Shown here piece by piece: positions 8,962 through 17,982 of a DNA stretch of 33,479 nt. Where the stretch lies: contig JAAYCB010000410.1 in NCBI GenBank assembly GCA_012744395.1, positions 1 to 33,479 on the forward strand, in the 5' to 3' direction. Every line of letters starts with the position of its first letter. Position 1 is the first letter of the stretch. The stretch comes from Pirellulaceae bacterium. Lineage in GTDB: Bacteria; Planctomycetota; Planctomycetia; Pirellulales; Thermoguttaceae. Under the pieces are notes generated by a model, which was not told where the DNA came from, did not search any database, and saw only the letters and a list, made by a program, of their open reading frames with translations. A program made the translations under genes and the position numbers.

Positions 8962-10140
8962 ATGCAGAAATCGCTCGATCAGAAACTCGCCCGAATCCTC
9001 GCCGATCCCTCCTGTCGCGACTTCATCCTTGCCGATGCGAAGGACGCCGACATGGCGTTCGGTCTGTCCGCTCCGGGCAAGAGCCCCGAGCACCATGCCG
9101 GTGAAGCCCACTTCCGCACGCTGGACGATTATCGCGACCTGATCCGCCAAGTCGTCGCCCAGGGTCTGGTGGACATCATGTTGATGAGCGCCAGCACGAG
9201 CGAAATCCTGACCATCGGAGAGCGGCTCTTCGACTCCAGCCAGATCACGCCCGCCGTCAGGGCCAACGACACGAGCGACATCTGGCTGGCTGCCGGCTCG
9301 GGCCGCTATGGTTCGCAGCCCGCGCGGCCGTTCCGCACGGCGACGATCGACCACATCATGTGCGGCAAGGCCGAGTGCGCTCCGGGGGAGCGCGAGCGCG
9401 GGGCCGACCTGGGATTGTATTCCGTCACGTTCAACAACGACGTGGCGCTGGACCACGCGACGCTCGCCGCCTACAACGAGTTCCGCCTGGAGGCCGAACG
9501 GAAGGGCTTTCGCCATTTCCTCGAGGTCTTCGATCCCAACGCCCCGGGGGAGCACGCCCCCGGAGACCTCGCCCAATTCGTCAACGATCAGATCGTCCGC
9601 ACGCTGGCCGGCGTGACCAGTTCCGGCCGGCCCCTGTTCCTGAAGATTCCCTACCACGGGCCGGCCGCCATCGAGGCCCTGGCACGCTACGACCGGTCGC
9701 TCATCGTCGGCATCCTCGGCGGCTCGTCGGGCACCACGTTCGACGCCTTCCAGATGCTCTGGGAGGCGAAAAAGCATGGCGCCCGGGTCGCCCTGTACGG
9801 CCGCAAGATCAACAACTCGGAGCACCAGCTCACCTTCGTCCGCTACCTGCGGGCGGTGGCCGACGACCAGATTCTGCCGGCCGAAGCCGTCCGCGCCTAC
9901 CACGGCGATCTGCAAAAGCTCGGCATCCGCCCCTACCGGGCGCTGGACGACGATCTCCAGTGGACCTCGACCTCCAGCGCCTACGCGGGGGCGGGCACAA
10001 GCGGCGGCGCGACGGCCCGGCAGGCGGCGCCCCGCGCGGCGGGCCGAAAACCGCAGCCGGCCGAACCCGACTTCAGCAAGATGACGCCGGCCGAAAAGGC
10101 GATGTGGAACATCGATCGCTGGAAGCGGATCATCGGGTAG
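8962..10140 (+). CDS. TIM-barrel, aldolase-like protein (class I aldolase/LacD/DeoC-like)
   Basis: A 392-residue cytoplasmic protein without a signal peptide. The chain reads as alternating strands and helices. A possible Schiff-base lysine lies in LFLKIPYHG (Lys228), and a glycine-rich phosphate loop follows in [12 protein letters not shown] (about 249-260), an arrangement seen in class I aldolases. The last 60 residues are an Ala/Gly/Pro linker followed by a short helix ([19 protein letters not shown]) of unknown role. Substrate and pathway are unknown. The start is ATG 8962, with an adjacent GTG at 8959; no strong ribosome site is visible. The 3' end overlaps the convergent beta-helix gene by 11 bases. 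Confidence 0.65.
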   Translation: MQKSLDQKLARILADPSCRDFILADAKDADMAFGLSAPGKSPEHHAGEAHFRTLDDYRDLIRQVVAQGLVDIMLMSASTSEILTIGERLFDSSQITPAVRANDTSDIWLAAGSGRYGSQPARPFRTATIDHIMCGKAECAPGERERGADLGLYSVTFNNDVALDHATLAAYNEFRLEAERKGFRHFLEVFDPNAPGEHAPGDLAQFVNDQIVRTLAGVTSSGRPLFLKIPYHGPAAIEALARYDRSLIVGILGGSSGTTFDAFQMLWEAKKHGARVALYGRKINNSEHQLTFVRYLRAVADDQILPAEAVRAYHGDLQKLGIRPYRALDDDLQWTSTSSAYAGAGTSGGATARQAAPRAAGRKPQPAEPDFSKMTPAEKAMWNIDRWKRIIG

Positions 10141-12214
10141 GCGGGGGCGCTTCCTTGAGCGGCGGATAGACGACTTCGCTCGCTTTGCGGACCCACTTGG
10201 CGTCGCCGTAAACGCCGGCCTCGCCCGGGTCAAACGGTTTGAAGCCGAGTCTCAGCGCCGGCGAGTCGGCGGCCAAGGTGAAGTCGCACTCCTGCGGGTT
10301 CTTGAACCGGGGGTCGGCGATGATCGAGCCTCGTTCATGGCCGGCGGCCTGCCACGCGGCGAGCGGCTTGCCGAGGAAATCAACCCCTTGGCCGGCGCAA
10401 TTCCAGAAGCAGTTGTTGCGGCTTTCGAACTTCACCTGGTCCCACCGCCCGGCCAGCAGCCCGCCGCTGTCCCAGTAGACAATGTTGTTCTCGAAGGTGA
10501 ACGAGAGGTGCTCCTCGGCCCGCGTCGCCTGGAGCTGGTGGAGCTTGCTGAAGGCGAGGATGTTGTTGCGGACGATGTTCTCGCGGCCGTAATGCTGGTG
10601 GAAGCCGCCGGTCTTGACGCGGTAGACGAGGTTGTTCTCGAAGAGGATGTTTGAGCTCCCCTCATCGGTGTAGAGCCCCCAGCCGCCGTAAGAGTAGGCG
10701 TGGATGTCGTGAAAGACGTTGTTGGAGACGACGGTCCCCTCCGAGGGGCCGAGGGTGTAGATGCCCCCCATGTCGCTGAGCACACCCCAGCCGATGTGGT
10801 GCACGTGGTTGAACGAGATCGTGTTTCGCTTGGCCAGGCTTTCGCCGTATCCCCAGCGCCAGCCGACGGAAATGCCGGTGTAATAGAGGTCGGCGATCTC
10901 GTTGTGGGTCACGGAGTTGTCGGGGCTGTGGCCGATCCAGACGCCGACGGCGCAGGGGAAGATCCGCCCGCCGTGGCGGATGATGTTGTTGTCGACCGTG
11001 ATCTGGCTCGTCCGCTCCGCCTCGTTGGCGGCGATCCCGGTCTCGCCGATCCGCACGCCGCCGCCGCCGAAGTCGTGCAGGTAGCTGCGTTTCAGGATGC
11101 AGTCGCGGCACCCTTTGCGGAACCAGACGGCGTAGATGCCCACGTGGCCGAACTCGCAGTCTTCAATCGCCAGGCGCCGCGCACCGTCGGCCGTCACGGC
11201 CGCCTCGATCGGCGCGGCCGCCTGCGACGCTTCGAATCCGCCGGGGGGCGTAAGATACTGGGCGTGGCGGAAGGCGAGCCCGCGAACGGCCACGTGCTCG
11301 ACGAATTTCTCCTTGGCTGGATCGCCCTGGACCAGAAGGAACCGTTCGACCACCGGGGCGATCACCTGGACCTGACCGATCTCCTCGCCCGGCAGCGGGC
11401 GATAGTGAAGGACGCCGTCGCGGGCGAGAAACCATTCGCCGGGCGCATCGAGGGCCGCGAGGAAGTTCTCCAGGTGATAGGGAGTCTTGCGCTGCCAGGG
11501 GTTCCACGACTTCATCCCCTCGCCGCTGGTCACCAGCGCGTGCCGCTGGCGGTCGAGGCCGTCGATGAATCGCCGGGTCGTGTCCCACTTGTGGTAGACC
11601 ATGAAGTGGACGTCGCGGAGTTCTTCGGGCGCAAGAGCGGCGAGGACCTGGAAATCGCCGGGCCGCATGGTCACGGTCTGCACGGCCTTCTTGGCCCGCC
11701 GCGAGGCCGGCTCGGTGGCCACTTCCTCGACGTCCTGGATGTAGAAATAGAACTCGTTGGGCGTCCGCGCCCGCGTCGCCCGGCGGCCGTCCACGAACAA
11801 CTGTTCGAAGTACCAGTCGCCGGAGGCGACTTCGGGAATTTCGGCGGTCCACACGCCGTTCTCCCCCTCGGTCCAGCCCGTGATCGTGCGCCCGCCGGAG
11901 AAGATGGGCGTCGCTCCGGGCGCGGCCTCGTAGGAGATCGGCGCCTTGGCCATGCCGCTGTCCTGCGGCTCGAGCACCAGGGGCTCGGCGAGCGTGTACT
12001 CGCCATCGGCGACGACGACGCGAACCGGCTCTTCGAGCGGGCCTTGAATCTTCAGCTGGCGGATCGCGTCGCGGGCGCCCGTCAACGTGGCGAACGGCTG
12101 GTCCTGCGTGCCGGGGTTCGCATCGTTGCCCGACGGCGCTACGTAAAGGTCGAGGGCCGACGCCGTCGGACCGGCCACCTGCCACGCCAGCAGAATCAGG
12201 ATCGATCGGATCAT
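10130..12214 (-). CDS. Exported right-handed beta-helix protein
   Basis: The 694-residue protein has a short signal peptide (about 1-20, ending TASA) followed by [20 protein letters not shown], the usual opening of parallel beta-helix (pectate lyase-like) proteins. Residues about 300-560 contain successive coils with Asn ladders, for example [29 protein letters not shown] and VRNNILAFS. This fold is common in polysaccharide lyases, hydrolases and epimerases; I cannot identify active-site residues, so carbohydrate binding or cleavage is inference. The ATG at 12214 was chosen because it begins the signal peptide; frames further upstream run into unrelated sequence. It ends convergently, overlapping the aldolase-like gene by 11 bases. 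Confidence 0.88.
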   Translation of the reverse strand: MIRSILILLAWQVAGPTASALDLYVAPSGNDANPGTQDQPFATLTGARDAIRQLKIQGPLEEPVRVVVADGEYTLAEPLVLEPQDSGMAKAPISYEAAPGATPIFSGGRTITGWTEGENGVWTAEIPEVASGDWYFEQLFVDGRRATRARTPNEFYFYIQDVEEVATEPASRRAKKAVQTVTMRPGDFQVLAALAPEELRDVHFMVYHKWDTTRRFIDGLDRQRHALVTSGEGMKSWNPWQRKTPYHLENFLAALDAPGEWFLARDGVLHYRPLPGEEIGQVQVIAPVVERFLLVQGDPAKEKFVEHVAVRGLAFRHAQYLTPPGGFEASQAAAPIEAAVTADGARRLAIEDCEFGHVGIYAVWFRKGCRDCILKRSYLHDFGGGGVRIGETGIAANEAERTSQITVDNNIIRHGGRIFPCAVGVWIGHSPDNSVTHNEIADLYYTGISVGWRWGYGESLAKRNTISFNHVHHIGWGVLSDMGGIYTLGPSEGTVVSNNVFHDIHAYSYGGWGLYTDEGSSNILFENNLVYRVKTGGFHQHYGRENIVRNNILAFSKLHQLQATRAEEHLSFTFENNIVYWDSGGLLAGRWDQVKFESRNNCFWNCAGQGVDFLGKPLAAWQAAGHERGSIIADPRFKNPQECDFTLAADSPALRLGFKPFDPGEAGVYGDAKWVRKASEVVYPPLKEAPPPTR

Positions 12215-12374
12215 CTCGGTCGCACTCCCGGCAAAGGGTCGAAAACGGCGCGGATCCGAGGAACGAGCATCCCCGCCCCGCGGCCGCCGGCACTGGCCCA
12301 GCCGCGCGGCCCTACCAGGATACACGTTCCGCGGCGAGGATCGCAACACGCCGCCGGCTGAGCGGCGCAGAACC

Positions 12375-13580
12375 TCAATCGAGGCGGCTCCGCGCTTGCT
12401 CCGCCCACGGGCTGTCCGGAGCCAGATCGAGGAACCGCCGCCAGTGCCGATCCGCTTCAGACGGCCGCTGGAGCTGATCGAGTGTCCGGGCGAGATGGTA
12501 GTGGACGTCGGCGTATTCCTCGTGCAGGGCCAAGGCGCCTTCAAAGGCGGCCACTGCCAACTCCAATTGGCCGAGTTCGGCCAGAACGCATCCGAGATTC
12601 GCCCGGCCTTCGAGGCAGTCCTCGTCGAGCTCCACCGCCATGTAGTAGCGCTCCCGGGCAGCGGCCAGATCGCCGATCCGGTAGAGCAGTTCCGCCACCT
12701 GAAAGCAGATCGCCGCACTCGGCCCAGCGACGGCCATCGCCGCCCGGTACATCTCCGCGGCCGCGGGCAACTGCCCGTCGTCCTCCAACTCGGCGGCCAG
12801 ACGGCAGATCTCCTCGGGGGACCGGGCGAGACGGTCGGCAAGAACCTGCTCGGCCGAGAGGGAGACGGGCGATTCCCCTCCGCCCGGCGCGGCCGCGTCC
12901 GCCTTGGCTTCCTTGGCGGCGCCAAAGTCGAAGCGGAGCTGGCCGCCCGGCTCGATCAGCCCGTCGCCCTGCCGGAGGAGGATGTCCTTGCCTTCAACAA
13001 TCACCGAGAGCTGGGCCAGGGGGCGCTCCACGTCGGGCAGGTAACGTGCGAGCACCTCAAGCTTGCGCTCCAGCTCCCACGGTTTGACGCCCGCGGCCAG
13101 CAACTCCGCCAGTCGCCTGGCCGTGGCCACTTCCTGGAAGTCGAAATACGGCAGTTGCCGCACCATCCGCACCGGCTTGATCAAGCCGCGACGATGCCAG
13201 CGACGGACAATCCCGATCTCGACGCCCACCAGGTCGGCCAGCATCGCGGGCGTGTACAACCGGTGCACGTCCTGTTCCTGGTCGACCAGGCCCAGGTGCT
13301 GCCAAAGCTGCGTCTCCGTCGCCACGCGAAGAGTCCCCCGATCGGCCGCTTCGCGCGTCGGTTGGTCGAGCCACTCCTCGGTCGCCGAGAGATCGGCCAG
13401 CGGCAACCCGGCTTCTCCAACCACGACCCAGTGAACGTCGGCAGCAGGCCGATCGACCACGGTCCCGCCATGCTCGCGGATCAGGCGGGTCGCGTCGCGT
13501 TTCGACATGCTGGCCAGCCGACCGACGAGCACCACGCGCTGGCCATCAAGCAGTCCGGGCGGGTGGTCGCGGTCGGTCAT
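12375..13580 (-). CDS. BRCT - MerR-type HTH - TPR protein
   Basis: A 401-residue cytoplasmic protein with three parts. Residues about 11-90 look like a BRCT domain ([19 protein letters not shown], then HGGTVVD), as in NAD-dependent DNA ligase. Residues about 106-180 look like a MerR-family helix-turn-helix with wing ([20 protein letters not shown], then [15 protein letters not shown]). Residues about 255-395 are TPR repeats (for example [20 protein letters not shown]). DNA binding with a protein-interaction scaffold is inferred; targets are unknown. The start is taken as ATG 13580; a TTG at 13598 is possible. It is transcribed divergently from top6B across about 375 bases. The combination of a DNA-repair-type BRCT and a transcription-factor HTH in one chain is unusual. 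Confidence 0.8.
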   Translation of the reverse strand: MTDRDHPPGLLDGQRVVLVGRLASMSKRDATRLIREHGGTVVDRPAADVHWVVVGEAGLPLADLSATEEWLDQPTREAADRGTLRVATETQLWQHLGLVDQEQDVHRLYTPAMLADLVGVEIGIVRRWHRRGLIKPVRMVRQLPYFDFQEVATARRLAELLAAGVKPWELERKLEVLARYLPDVERPLAQLSVIVEGKDILLRQGDGLIEPGGQLRFDFGAAKEAKADAAAPGGGESPVSLSAEQVLADRLARSPEEICRLAAELEDDGQLPAAAEMYRAAMAVAGPSAAICFQVAELLYRIGDLAAARERYYMAVELDEDCLEGRANLGCVLAELGQLELAVAAFEGALALHEEYADVHYHLARTLDQLQRPSEADRHWRRFLDLAPDSPWAEQARSRLD

Positions 13581-13955
13581 TCGGAGGCAGCACGGCAAGG
13601 GGGGACGGCAACGGAGTAAGCAATCCCGCCAGTCTCGCCCGGGATGGGTGAAATGTCAATGTGCCGCGGCCAAATCGGAAGGGGAAGCCGACCGCCGACT
13701 GCCCAACGCACCCCAAAGCTGATTCATACCCCCTTGGCAACCTGGCACGCCCCAGAATCGCTCATCTCTCGGTGCACGGGTCCGTGGTGCGATGCGAATT
13801 TGGGATCGGTCGCGTCGGACCATGCGTAGGGCCGTTGCGGCGTTTCGGCAGAAAAAAACGGGTGGGAGCCTACTGGAAAATCCGCTATAATCCACGCATC
13901 CTGGGCACTCTGCCAGCAAGCCAATCGACTCTTTTCCACTCCACGGAAGGACTTC
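13581..13955. other. Divergent intergenic region between the BRCT/HTH gene and top6B
   Basis: About 375 bases without a supported gene. The right end holds a promoter-like element for top6B (13878-13891) and a ribosome site (GGAAGG at 13945-13950). An A-tract (AAAAAAA near 13852-13858) lies just upstream of the promoter. No clear inverted-repeat operator was found. The minus-strand promoter for the BRCT/HTH gene must lie here but I cannot place it. Confidence 0.5.
13878..13891 (+). promoter_or_regulatory. Promoter-like element upstream of top6B (extended -10)
   Basis: The 14-mer AAATCCGCTATAAT contains a perfect -10 hexamer (TATAAT, 13886-13891). The same 14 bases occur upstream of dnaA (27231-27244). 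No good -35 is present at the usual distance, so recognition may rely on the extended element. The distance to the TTG start of top6B is 64 bases. Confidence 0.6.
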
Positions 13956-16079
13956 TTGACACTCCCCCACAAGCAGCATCAGGGAACACCTCCATTGGTT
14001 ACGAAGAACGTGCCGATCTCCGAGAGCAGCAACCCGCCCGAGAATGGATCCAACGGCGACAACCGATTACGCTCCGGACGCCGTCGCCGGGCGACCGCCC
14101 AGTCGATGGCTGCTGACCAGCGCGACATCTCCGTTAGCGAGTTCTTCGCCAAGAACCGCCATTTGCTCGGTTTCGACAACCCACGCAAGGCCTTGCTGAC
14201 GACCGTCAAGGAGGCTGTCGACAACGCGCTGGACGCCTGCGAGGAGGCGGGCATCCTTCCGGAGATCTGGATTCACATCCAGCGTACACCCAACGGGGGG
14301 GAGCAGAACCGCTACAAGGCCGGCGTTCAGGACAACGGACCCGGCATATTGAAGAAGCAGATTCCGCTGATTTTTGGCAAGCTCCTCTACGGCTCGAAGT
14401 TCCACCGTCTCCGCATGAGCCGCGGCCAGCAGGGAATCGGCATTTCCGCCGCCGGGATGTACGGTCTGCTGACGACGGGCAGGCCCGTCAAGATCATGTC
14501 GAAGGTCTCGGTGCGGAAGCCGGCCCACTACTACGAAATCCAGATCGACACGAAGCGCAACCTGCCCGAGATCATCAATGGCCGCGGCGAGGGAATCGAG
14601 GTCCCCCCGGGGCAGGCCGGCAACGCCACGATCGAGAAGCATGGCATCGAGTGGATCGAACAGGATCACGGCACGCGCGTAACGATTGAACTGGAAGCCC
14701 GCTACCAGCGCGGCCGCGGCAGCGTCGACGAGTATCTCGAGCAGACGGCCATCGCCAATCCCCACGTGACGATCCACTACGAGGACCCGGAAGGCAACGC
14801 GCGCCACTACCAGCGGGTGTCGGACTCGCTGCCGCCGGAGCCGAAGGAGATCAAGCCGCACCCTTATGGAATGGAACTCGGCCGGCTGGTCGCAATGCTC
14901 AAGGACACCAAGGAGCCGACGATCACCCAGTTTCTGGTCAAGTCGTTCTCGCGCGTCAGCCCGGCCGTTGCGCGGCGGATTTGCGAGGGGGCCGGCGTCA
15001 GCAATCGCGCCAGCACGCGAAAGATCGGCCGCCACGAGGCCGACCTGGTCTACCAATCGATCCAGAAGACGAAGATCAGCAATCCGGCAACCGACTGCAT
15101 CTCGCCGATCGGCGAGGACCTGATTCTCAAGGGGCTCCGCCAGGTGGTCCCCGGCGAGTTCTACGCCGCCGCCACCAGGCCGCCCGCCGTGTACCGGGGA
15201 AATCCCTTCCTGATCGAAGTCGGCCTGGCGTACGGGGGAACCTCGACTGCCCACCGCGTCACCCGCGAGACCCTCTGCGAGCTGCTCGACCAGACCGACG
15301 CCCGGACGCTTCGGCAATTCCTCTCGATGACCTTCGACGGGGTCGGCCCGGATGCGGCCGACAAGATCCTCAAACAGTCCCACATGAAGACGCGGATCTC
15401 GCCCGGCAAACTCAAGCCGAAAGACATCGATAAGCTGCTCGAAGGGATGCGCAACGTGAACCTCGATGACGGGCAGACGATGAACGTTCTCCGCTACGCC
15501 AACCGCGTGCCGCTCCAGTTCCAGGCCGGCGGCTGCGCTATTACCCAGACAATCATGCAGACAAACTGGCGGGCGTACGGGCTCGCGCAGTCCCGCGGGC
15601 AACTGCCGCGCGGCCCGGTCACCGTGATGGTCCACATGGCCAGCGTCTGGGTCCCCTTCACGAGCGAATCGAAGGAGGCCGTTGCCTCGTATCCGGAGAT
15701 CCAGAAAGAGCTCCGGCTGGCCCTGCAATCGGTCGGCCGCAAGCTGGGGATGTTTCTCCACCGCCGCCGCCGCGTGAAACACGAGGGCGAACGCCGCAAC
15801 ATGTTTCTCCGCTACCTCGGCGAGGTGGCCACGGCGATCAGCCAGATCAACCAGGCGGACAAACAACAGCTCTACGAGCACCTGCTCGCCGTGGCCAAGA
15901 GGAAGACGGCCGAGGCCGACATGAAGTTCGACGATCGCGGACGACTCGTCGAGGATGCCGAACAGACCTTCGGAGAGAACGTGCTGATTGTCGCCCCGGA
16001 GGAAGTCAACGAGCAGCTTCTGGCTCGGGCCAAATCACAGAACGGCAACCCAAACGGCAATCGCGACGGCGCCCCATGA
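13956..16079 (+). CDS. top6B: DNA topoisomerase VI subunit B (type IIB, GHKL ATPase)
   Basis: This 707-residue protein has the GHKL ATPase boxes: the N-box with Glu86 and Asn90 (KEAVDNALDACEE), DNGPGI (126-131) and RGQQGIGISAAGMYG (156-170). A helix-two-turn-helix and transducer region follows, with SFSRVSPAVARRICEGAGV and RYANRVPLQFQAGGCAI characteristic of Top6B. It pairs with subunit A to make an ATP-driven DNA double-strand passage enzyme. Length is somewhat above archaeal Top6B because of a basic, Ser/Asn-rich N-terminal stretch (about 1-50). The TTG at 13956 is preferred because GGAAGG lies 5 bases upstream; ATG at residue 51 is the alternative. top6A follows directly, so the two are probably co-transcribed. 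Confidence 0.92.
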   Translation: MTLPHKQHQGTPPLVTKNVPISESSNPPENGSNGDNRLRSGRRRRATAQSMAADQRDISVSEFFAKNRHLLGFDNPRKALLTTVKEAVDNALDACEEAGILPEIWIHIQRTPNGGEQNRYKAGVQDNGPGILKKQIPLIFGKLLYGSKFHRLRMSRGQQGIGISAAGMYGLLTTGRPVKIMSKVSVRKPAHYYEIQIDTKRNLPEIINGRGEGIEVPPGQAGNATIEKHGIEWIEQDHGTRVTIELEARYQRGRGSVDEYLEQTAIANPHVTIHYEDPEGNARHYQRVSDSLPPEPKEIKPHPYGMELGRLVAMLKDTKEPTITQFLVKSFSRVSPAVARRICEGAGVSNRASTRKIGRHEADLVYQSIQKTKISNPATDCISPIGEDLILKGLRQVVPGEFYAAATRPPAVYRGNPFLIEVGLAYGGTSTAHRVTRETLCELLDQTDARTLRQFLSMTFDGVGPDAADKILKQSHMKTRISPGKLKPKDIDKLLEGMRNVNLDDGQTMNVLRYANRVPLQFQAGGCAITQTIMQTNWRAYGLAQSRGQLPRGPVTVMVHMASVWVPFTSESKEAVASYPEIQKELRLALQSVGRKLGMFLHRRRRVKHEGERRNMFLRYLGEVATAISQINQADKQQLYEHLLAVAKRKTAEADMKFDDRGRLVEDAEQTFGENVLIVAPEEVNEQLLARAKSQNGNPNGNRDGAP

Positions 16080-16195
16080 CCCCACGGGCAATTCGGAGCG
16101 ACGGCGCGCAAGAGGATTGCGGCCGACCCCCCCCCAGGGCAAACCGCGAGGCGCGCCAAGCGGCAGGCGTCGCCAGCCGCACCGGAACGAGAATC

Positions 16196-17365
16196 ATGGC
16201 AAAGAAGACAGCAGCGAGACGAAACGTGGCCAAGACAGCACCGGCAACACCCAAACCCGCGGCGAAACTCTCCGAGCGCGACAAGCGGACCCTGCAACAA
16301 CTCGTCAACCTGGCCGACGCCGTCGCCGCGGCCGCGGAAAAACACCGCGATCCGCACATGGACATCCCCACCCGCGCGCTGTCCAACGTCCGCTACAACA
16401 CTGCCAAGCGATTCATCGAGATGGGCAAGAAGACGAATCGCCGCCAGTTGTTCAACCTCTCCCAGGCCAAGAGTTTCATGCAGACGATGCTCGTGGCCAG
16501 CGGCGCCAAACAGCTCATCGAGCAGGACAAGACGACCAGCATCCGAGGTCTCTACTACCTGCTCAAGCACACGATCGAGGGGACCAAGGAAGAGACCTTC
16601 GCCGACCAGGCGGAGTGCGATCCGGTGATCGAAGACGCCGAGGTCCTGCTCAACAGCCTCCGCGAGGAGCTGCACCTCTACGCGCAGACAAAAGGCGTCA
16701 TGGTCGGCCCACTGGTTCTCGAGGACCACGGCGATGAAATCGACTGCTCGCGGATGGGTTCCGGCGGTTATGGCATCCCCTCGATCGTCGAACCCCATGC
16801 GATCCAGTTCAAACAGTGCAAGGCCAGGTTCGTCCTGCATGTCGAAAAAGACACCGTCTGGCAACGCTTCAACGAGGACAAGTTCTGGCGGACCCACGAC
16901 TGCATCCTGACCCACGGCGGCGGCCAGCCCCCCCGGGGAGTCCGCCGCCTGCTGCACCGCATGCATAACGAACTCAAGCTGCCGATCTACTGCCTGCTGG
17001 ACAACGACCCCTGGGGGTACTACATCTATAGCGTGATCAAGCAGGGATCGATCAATCTGGCCTACGAATCGCAGCGGATGGCAATTCCCGACGCCAAGTT
17101 CCTCGGCCTGCGGAGCGCCGACTTCCACCGCTGCAACCTCTCCGACAGCGTCAAGATCGACTTGAGCGACCAGGACCGGAAGCGAGCGAAACAGATCGCC
17201 AACTACCCCTGGTTCGCCAAGAAGAAGGCCTGGCAGAAGGAAATCCAGCAAATGCTGGAGAACGGCTTCAAGCTCGAAGTCGAAGCCCTCATCTCGCGCA
17301 ATATCAGCTACGTCACCGAAGAGTACACTCCCGCCCGGCTGGCCGAGCAGGATTGGCTCGATTGA
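16196..17365 (+). CDS. top6A: DNA topoisomerase VI subunit A (Spo11-like, cleaves DNA)
   Basis: A 389-residue protein matching the Top6A/Spo11 layout. A winged-helix (CAP-like) domain holds the catalytic tyrosine in TSIRGLYYLLKH (Tyr120 or Tyr121; the second fits Spo11 better). A Toprim domain follows with Glu217 (LHVEKD) and the Asp pair in LLDNDPWG (Asp269, Asp271). It forms the A2B2 enzyme with the preceding gene product. The N-terminal 25 residues are Lys/Ala/Pro-rich, a likely flexible tail. ATG 16196 gives a family-normal length; an earlier ATG at 16076 overlaps the top6B stop as ATGA and adds 40 residues that look non-coding (it includes a C9 run). Confidence 0.9.
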   Translation: MAKKTAARRNVAKTAPATPKPAAKLSERDKRTLQQLVNLADAVAAAAEKHRDPHMDIPTRALSNVRYNTAKRFIEMGKKTNRRQLFNLSQAKSFMQTMLVASGAKQLIEQDKTTSIRGLYYLLKHTIEGTKEETFADQAECDPVIEDAEVLLNSLREELHLYAQTKGVMVGPLVLEDHGDEIDCSRMGSGGYGIPSIVEPHAIQFKQCKARFVLHVEKDTVWQRFNEDKFWRTHDCILTHGGGQPPRGVRRLLHRMHNELKLPIYCLLDNDPWGYYIYSVIKQGSINLAYESQRMAIPDAKFLGLRSADFHRCNLSDSVKIDLSDQDRKRAKQIANYPWFAKKKAWQKEIQQMLENGFKLEVEALISRNISYVTEEYTPARLAEQDWLD

Positions 17366-17498
17366 ACAGGACAAACCCATCCATGCCGGGGTGAATTTCC
17401 TTGCCGACAACGAGCAATCGCGGGAACGACGAACGACGGAACGAGAAACGGCCAAGGCCGTCGACGCGGAATCGCCGGTGCCGGTCGGTGATGCGTCT

Positions 17499-17897
17499 TC
17501 AGTCGGGCTGCGGAGGCTCGCGGATGAAACCGTCCAGGGCGCAAATCGCACTGTCGATCAACAGCCGCAGGTCCGCAAACACGGCCGCCGCTTCCCGCCA
17601 GTCGCCGGCCTGCTGACCGAACAGCTCCAGCCGGTGGGCCAACTCAAACGCGCGATCCATCTGAAGGTAACGCACGACGCCCTTGAGCTTGTGCGCGGCC
17701 TCCTCCAGGGTCTCTCCATTCCGCCGCTCGATCGCCTCGTCGACCGCGCTGACCAGCCGGGGGATCTCGGCCAGAAAGGTGCCCAGCAACTCCCGCAAGA
17801 GGTGGAGGTCGCCGCCGGCGATCGCGAGCACGGCCTCGAGATTGATCCCTTCCGCAGCGCGATCGGGTTGCCCCCGATCCGCGTTTTCGGCGTTCAT
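17499..17897 (-). CDS. Hpt (histidine phosphotransfer) domain protein
   Basis: This 132-residue protein is essentially one Hpt domain. The phospho-accepting histidine is His69 in AAHKLKGVVRYL, matching the HxLKG signature of phosphorelay intermediates. The chain is helical (a four-helix bundle is expected), with no receiver, kinase or membrane part. It lies 85 bases downstream of the large kinase/WD40 gene on the same strand, and both genes have TTGAGGCGA just upstream of the ATG (here at 17900-17908 on the complement), supporting GAGG as the ribosome site. No response regulator is visible in the window, so partners are unknown. Confidence 0.83.
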   Translation of the reverse strand: MNAENADRGQPDRAAEGINLEAVLAIAGGDLHLLRELLGTFLAEIPRLVSAVDEAIERRNGETLEEAAHKLKGVVRYLQMDRAFELAHRLELFGQQAGDWREAAAVFADLRLLIDSAICALDGFIREPPQPD

Positions 17898-17982
17898 GGT
17901 CGCCTCAAACTGGAAACGAAAACTCGAAGAACGAACAACCGTTCGGCCATCGGACGCCTTCTTGAGCGGGGGAAAGCCAAGC

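Noticed and set aside
14067..15881. Long antisense frame opposite top6B
   Set aside because: Top6B motifs on the plus strand are unambiguous; the antisense product has no recognisable fold.
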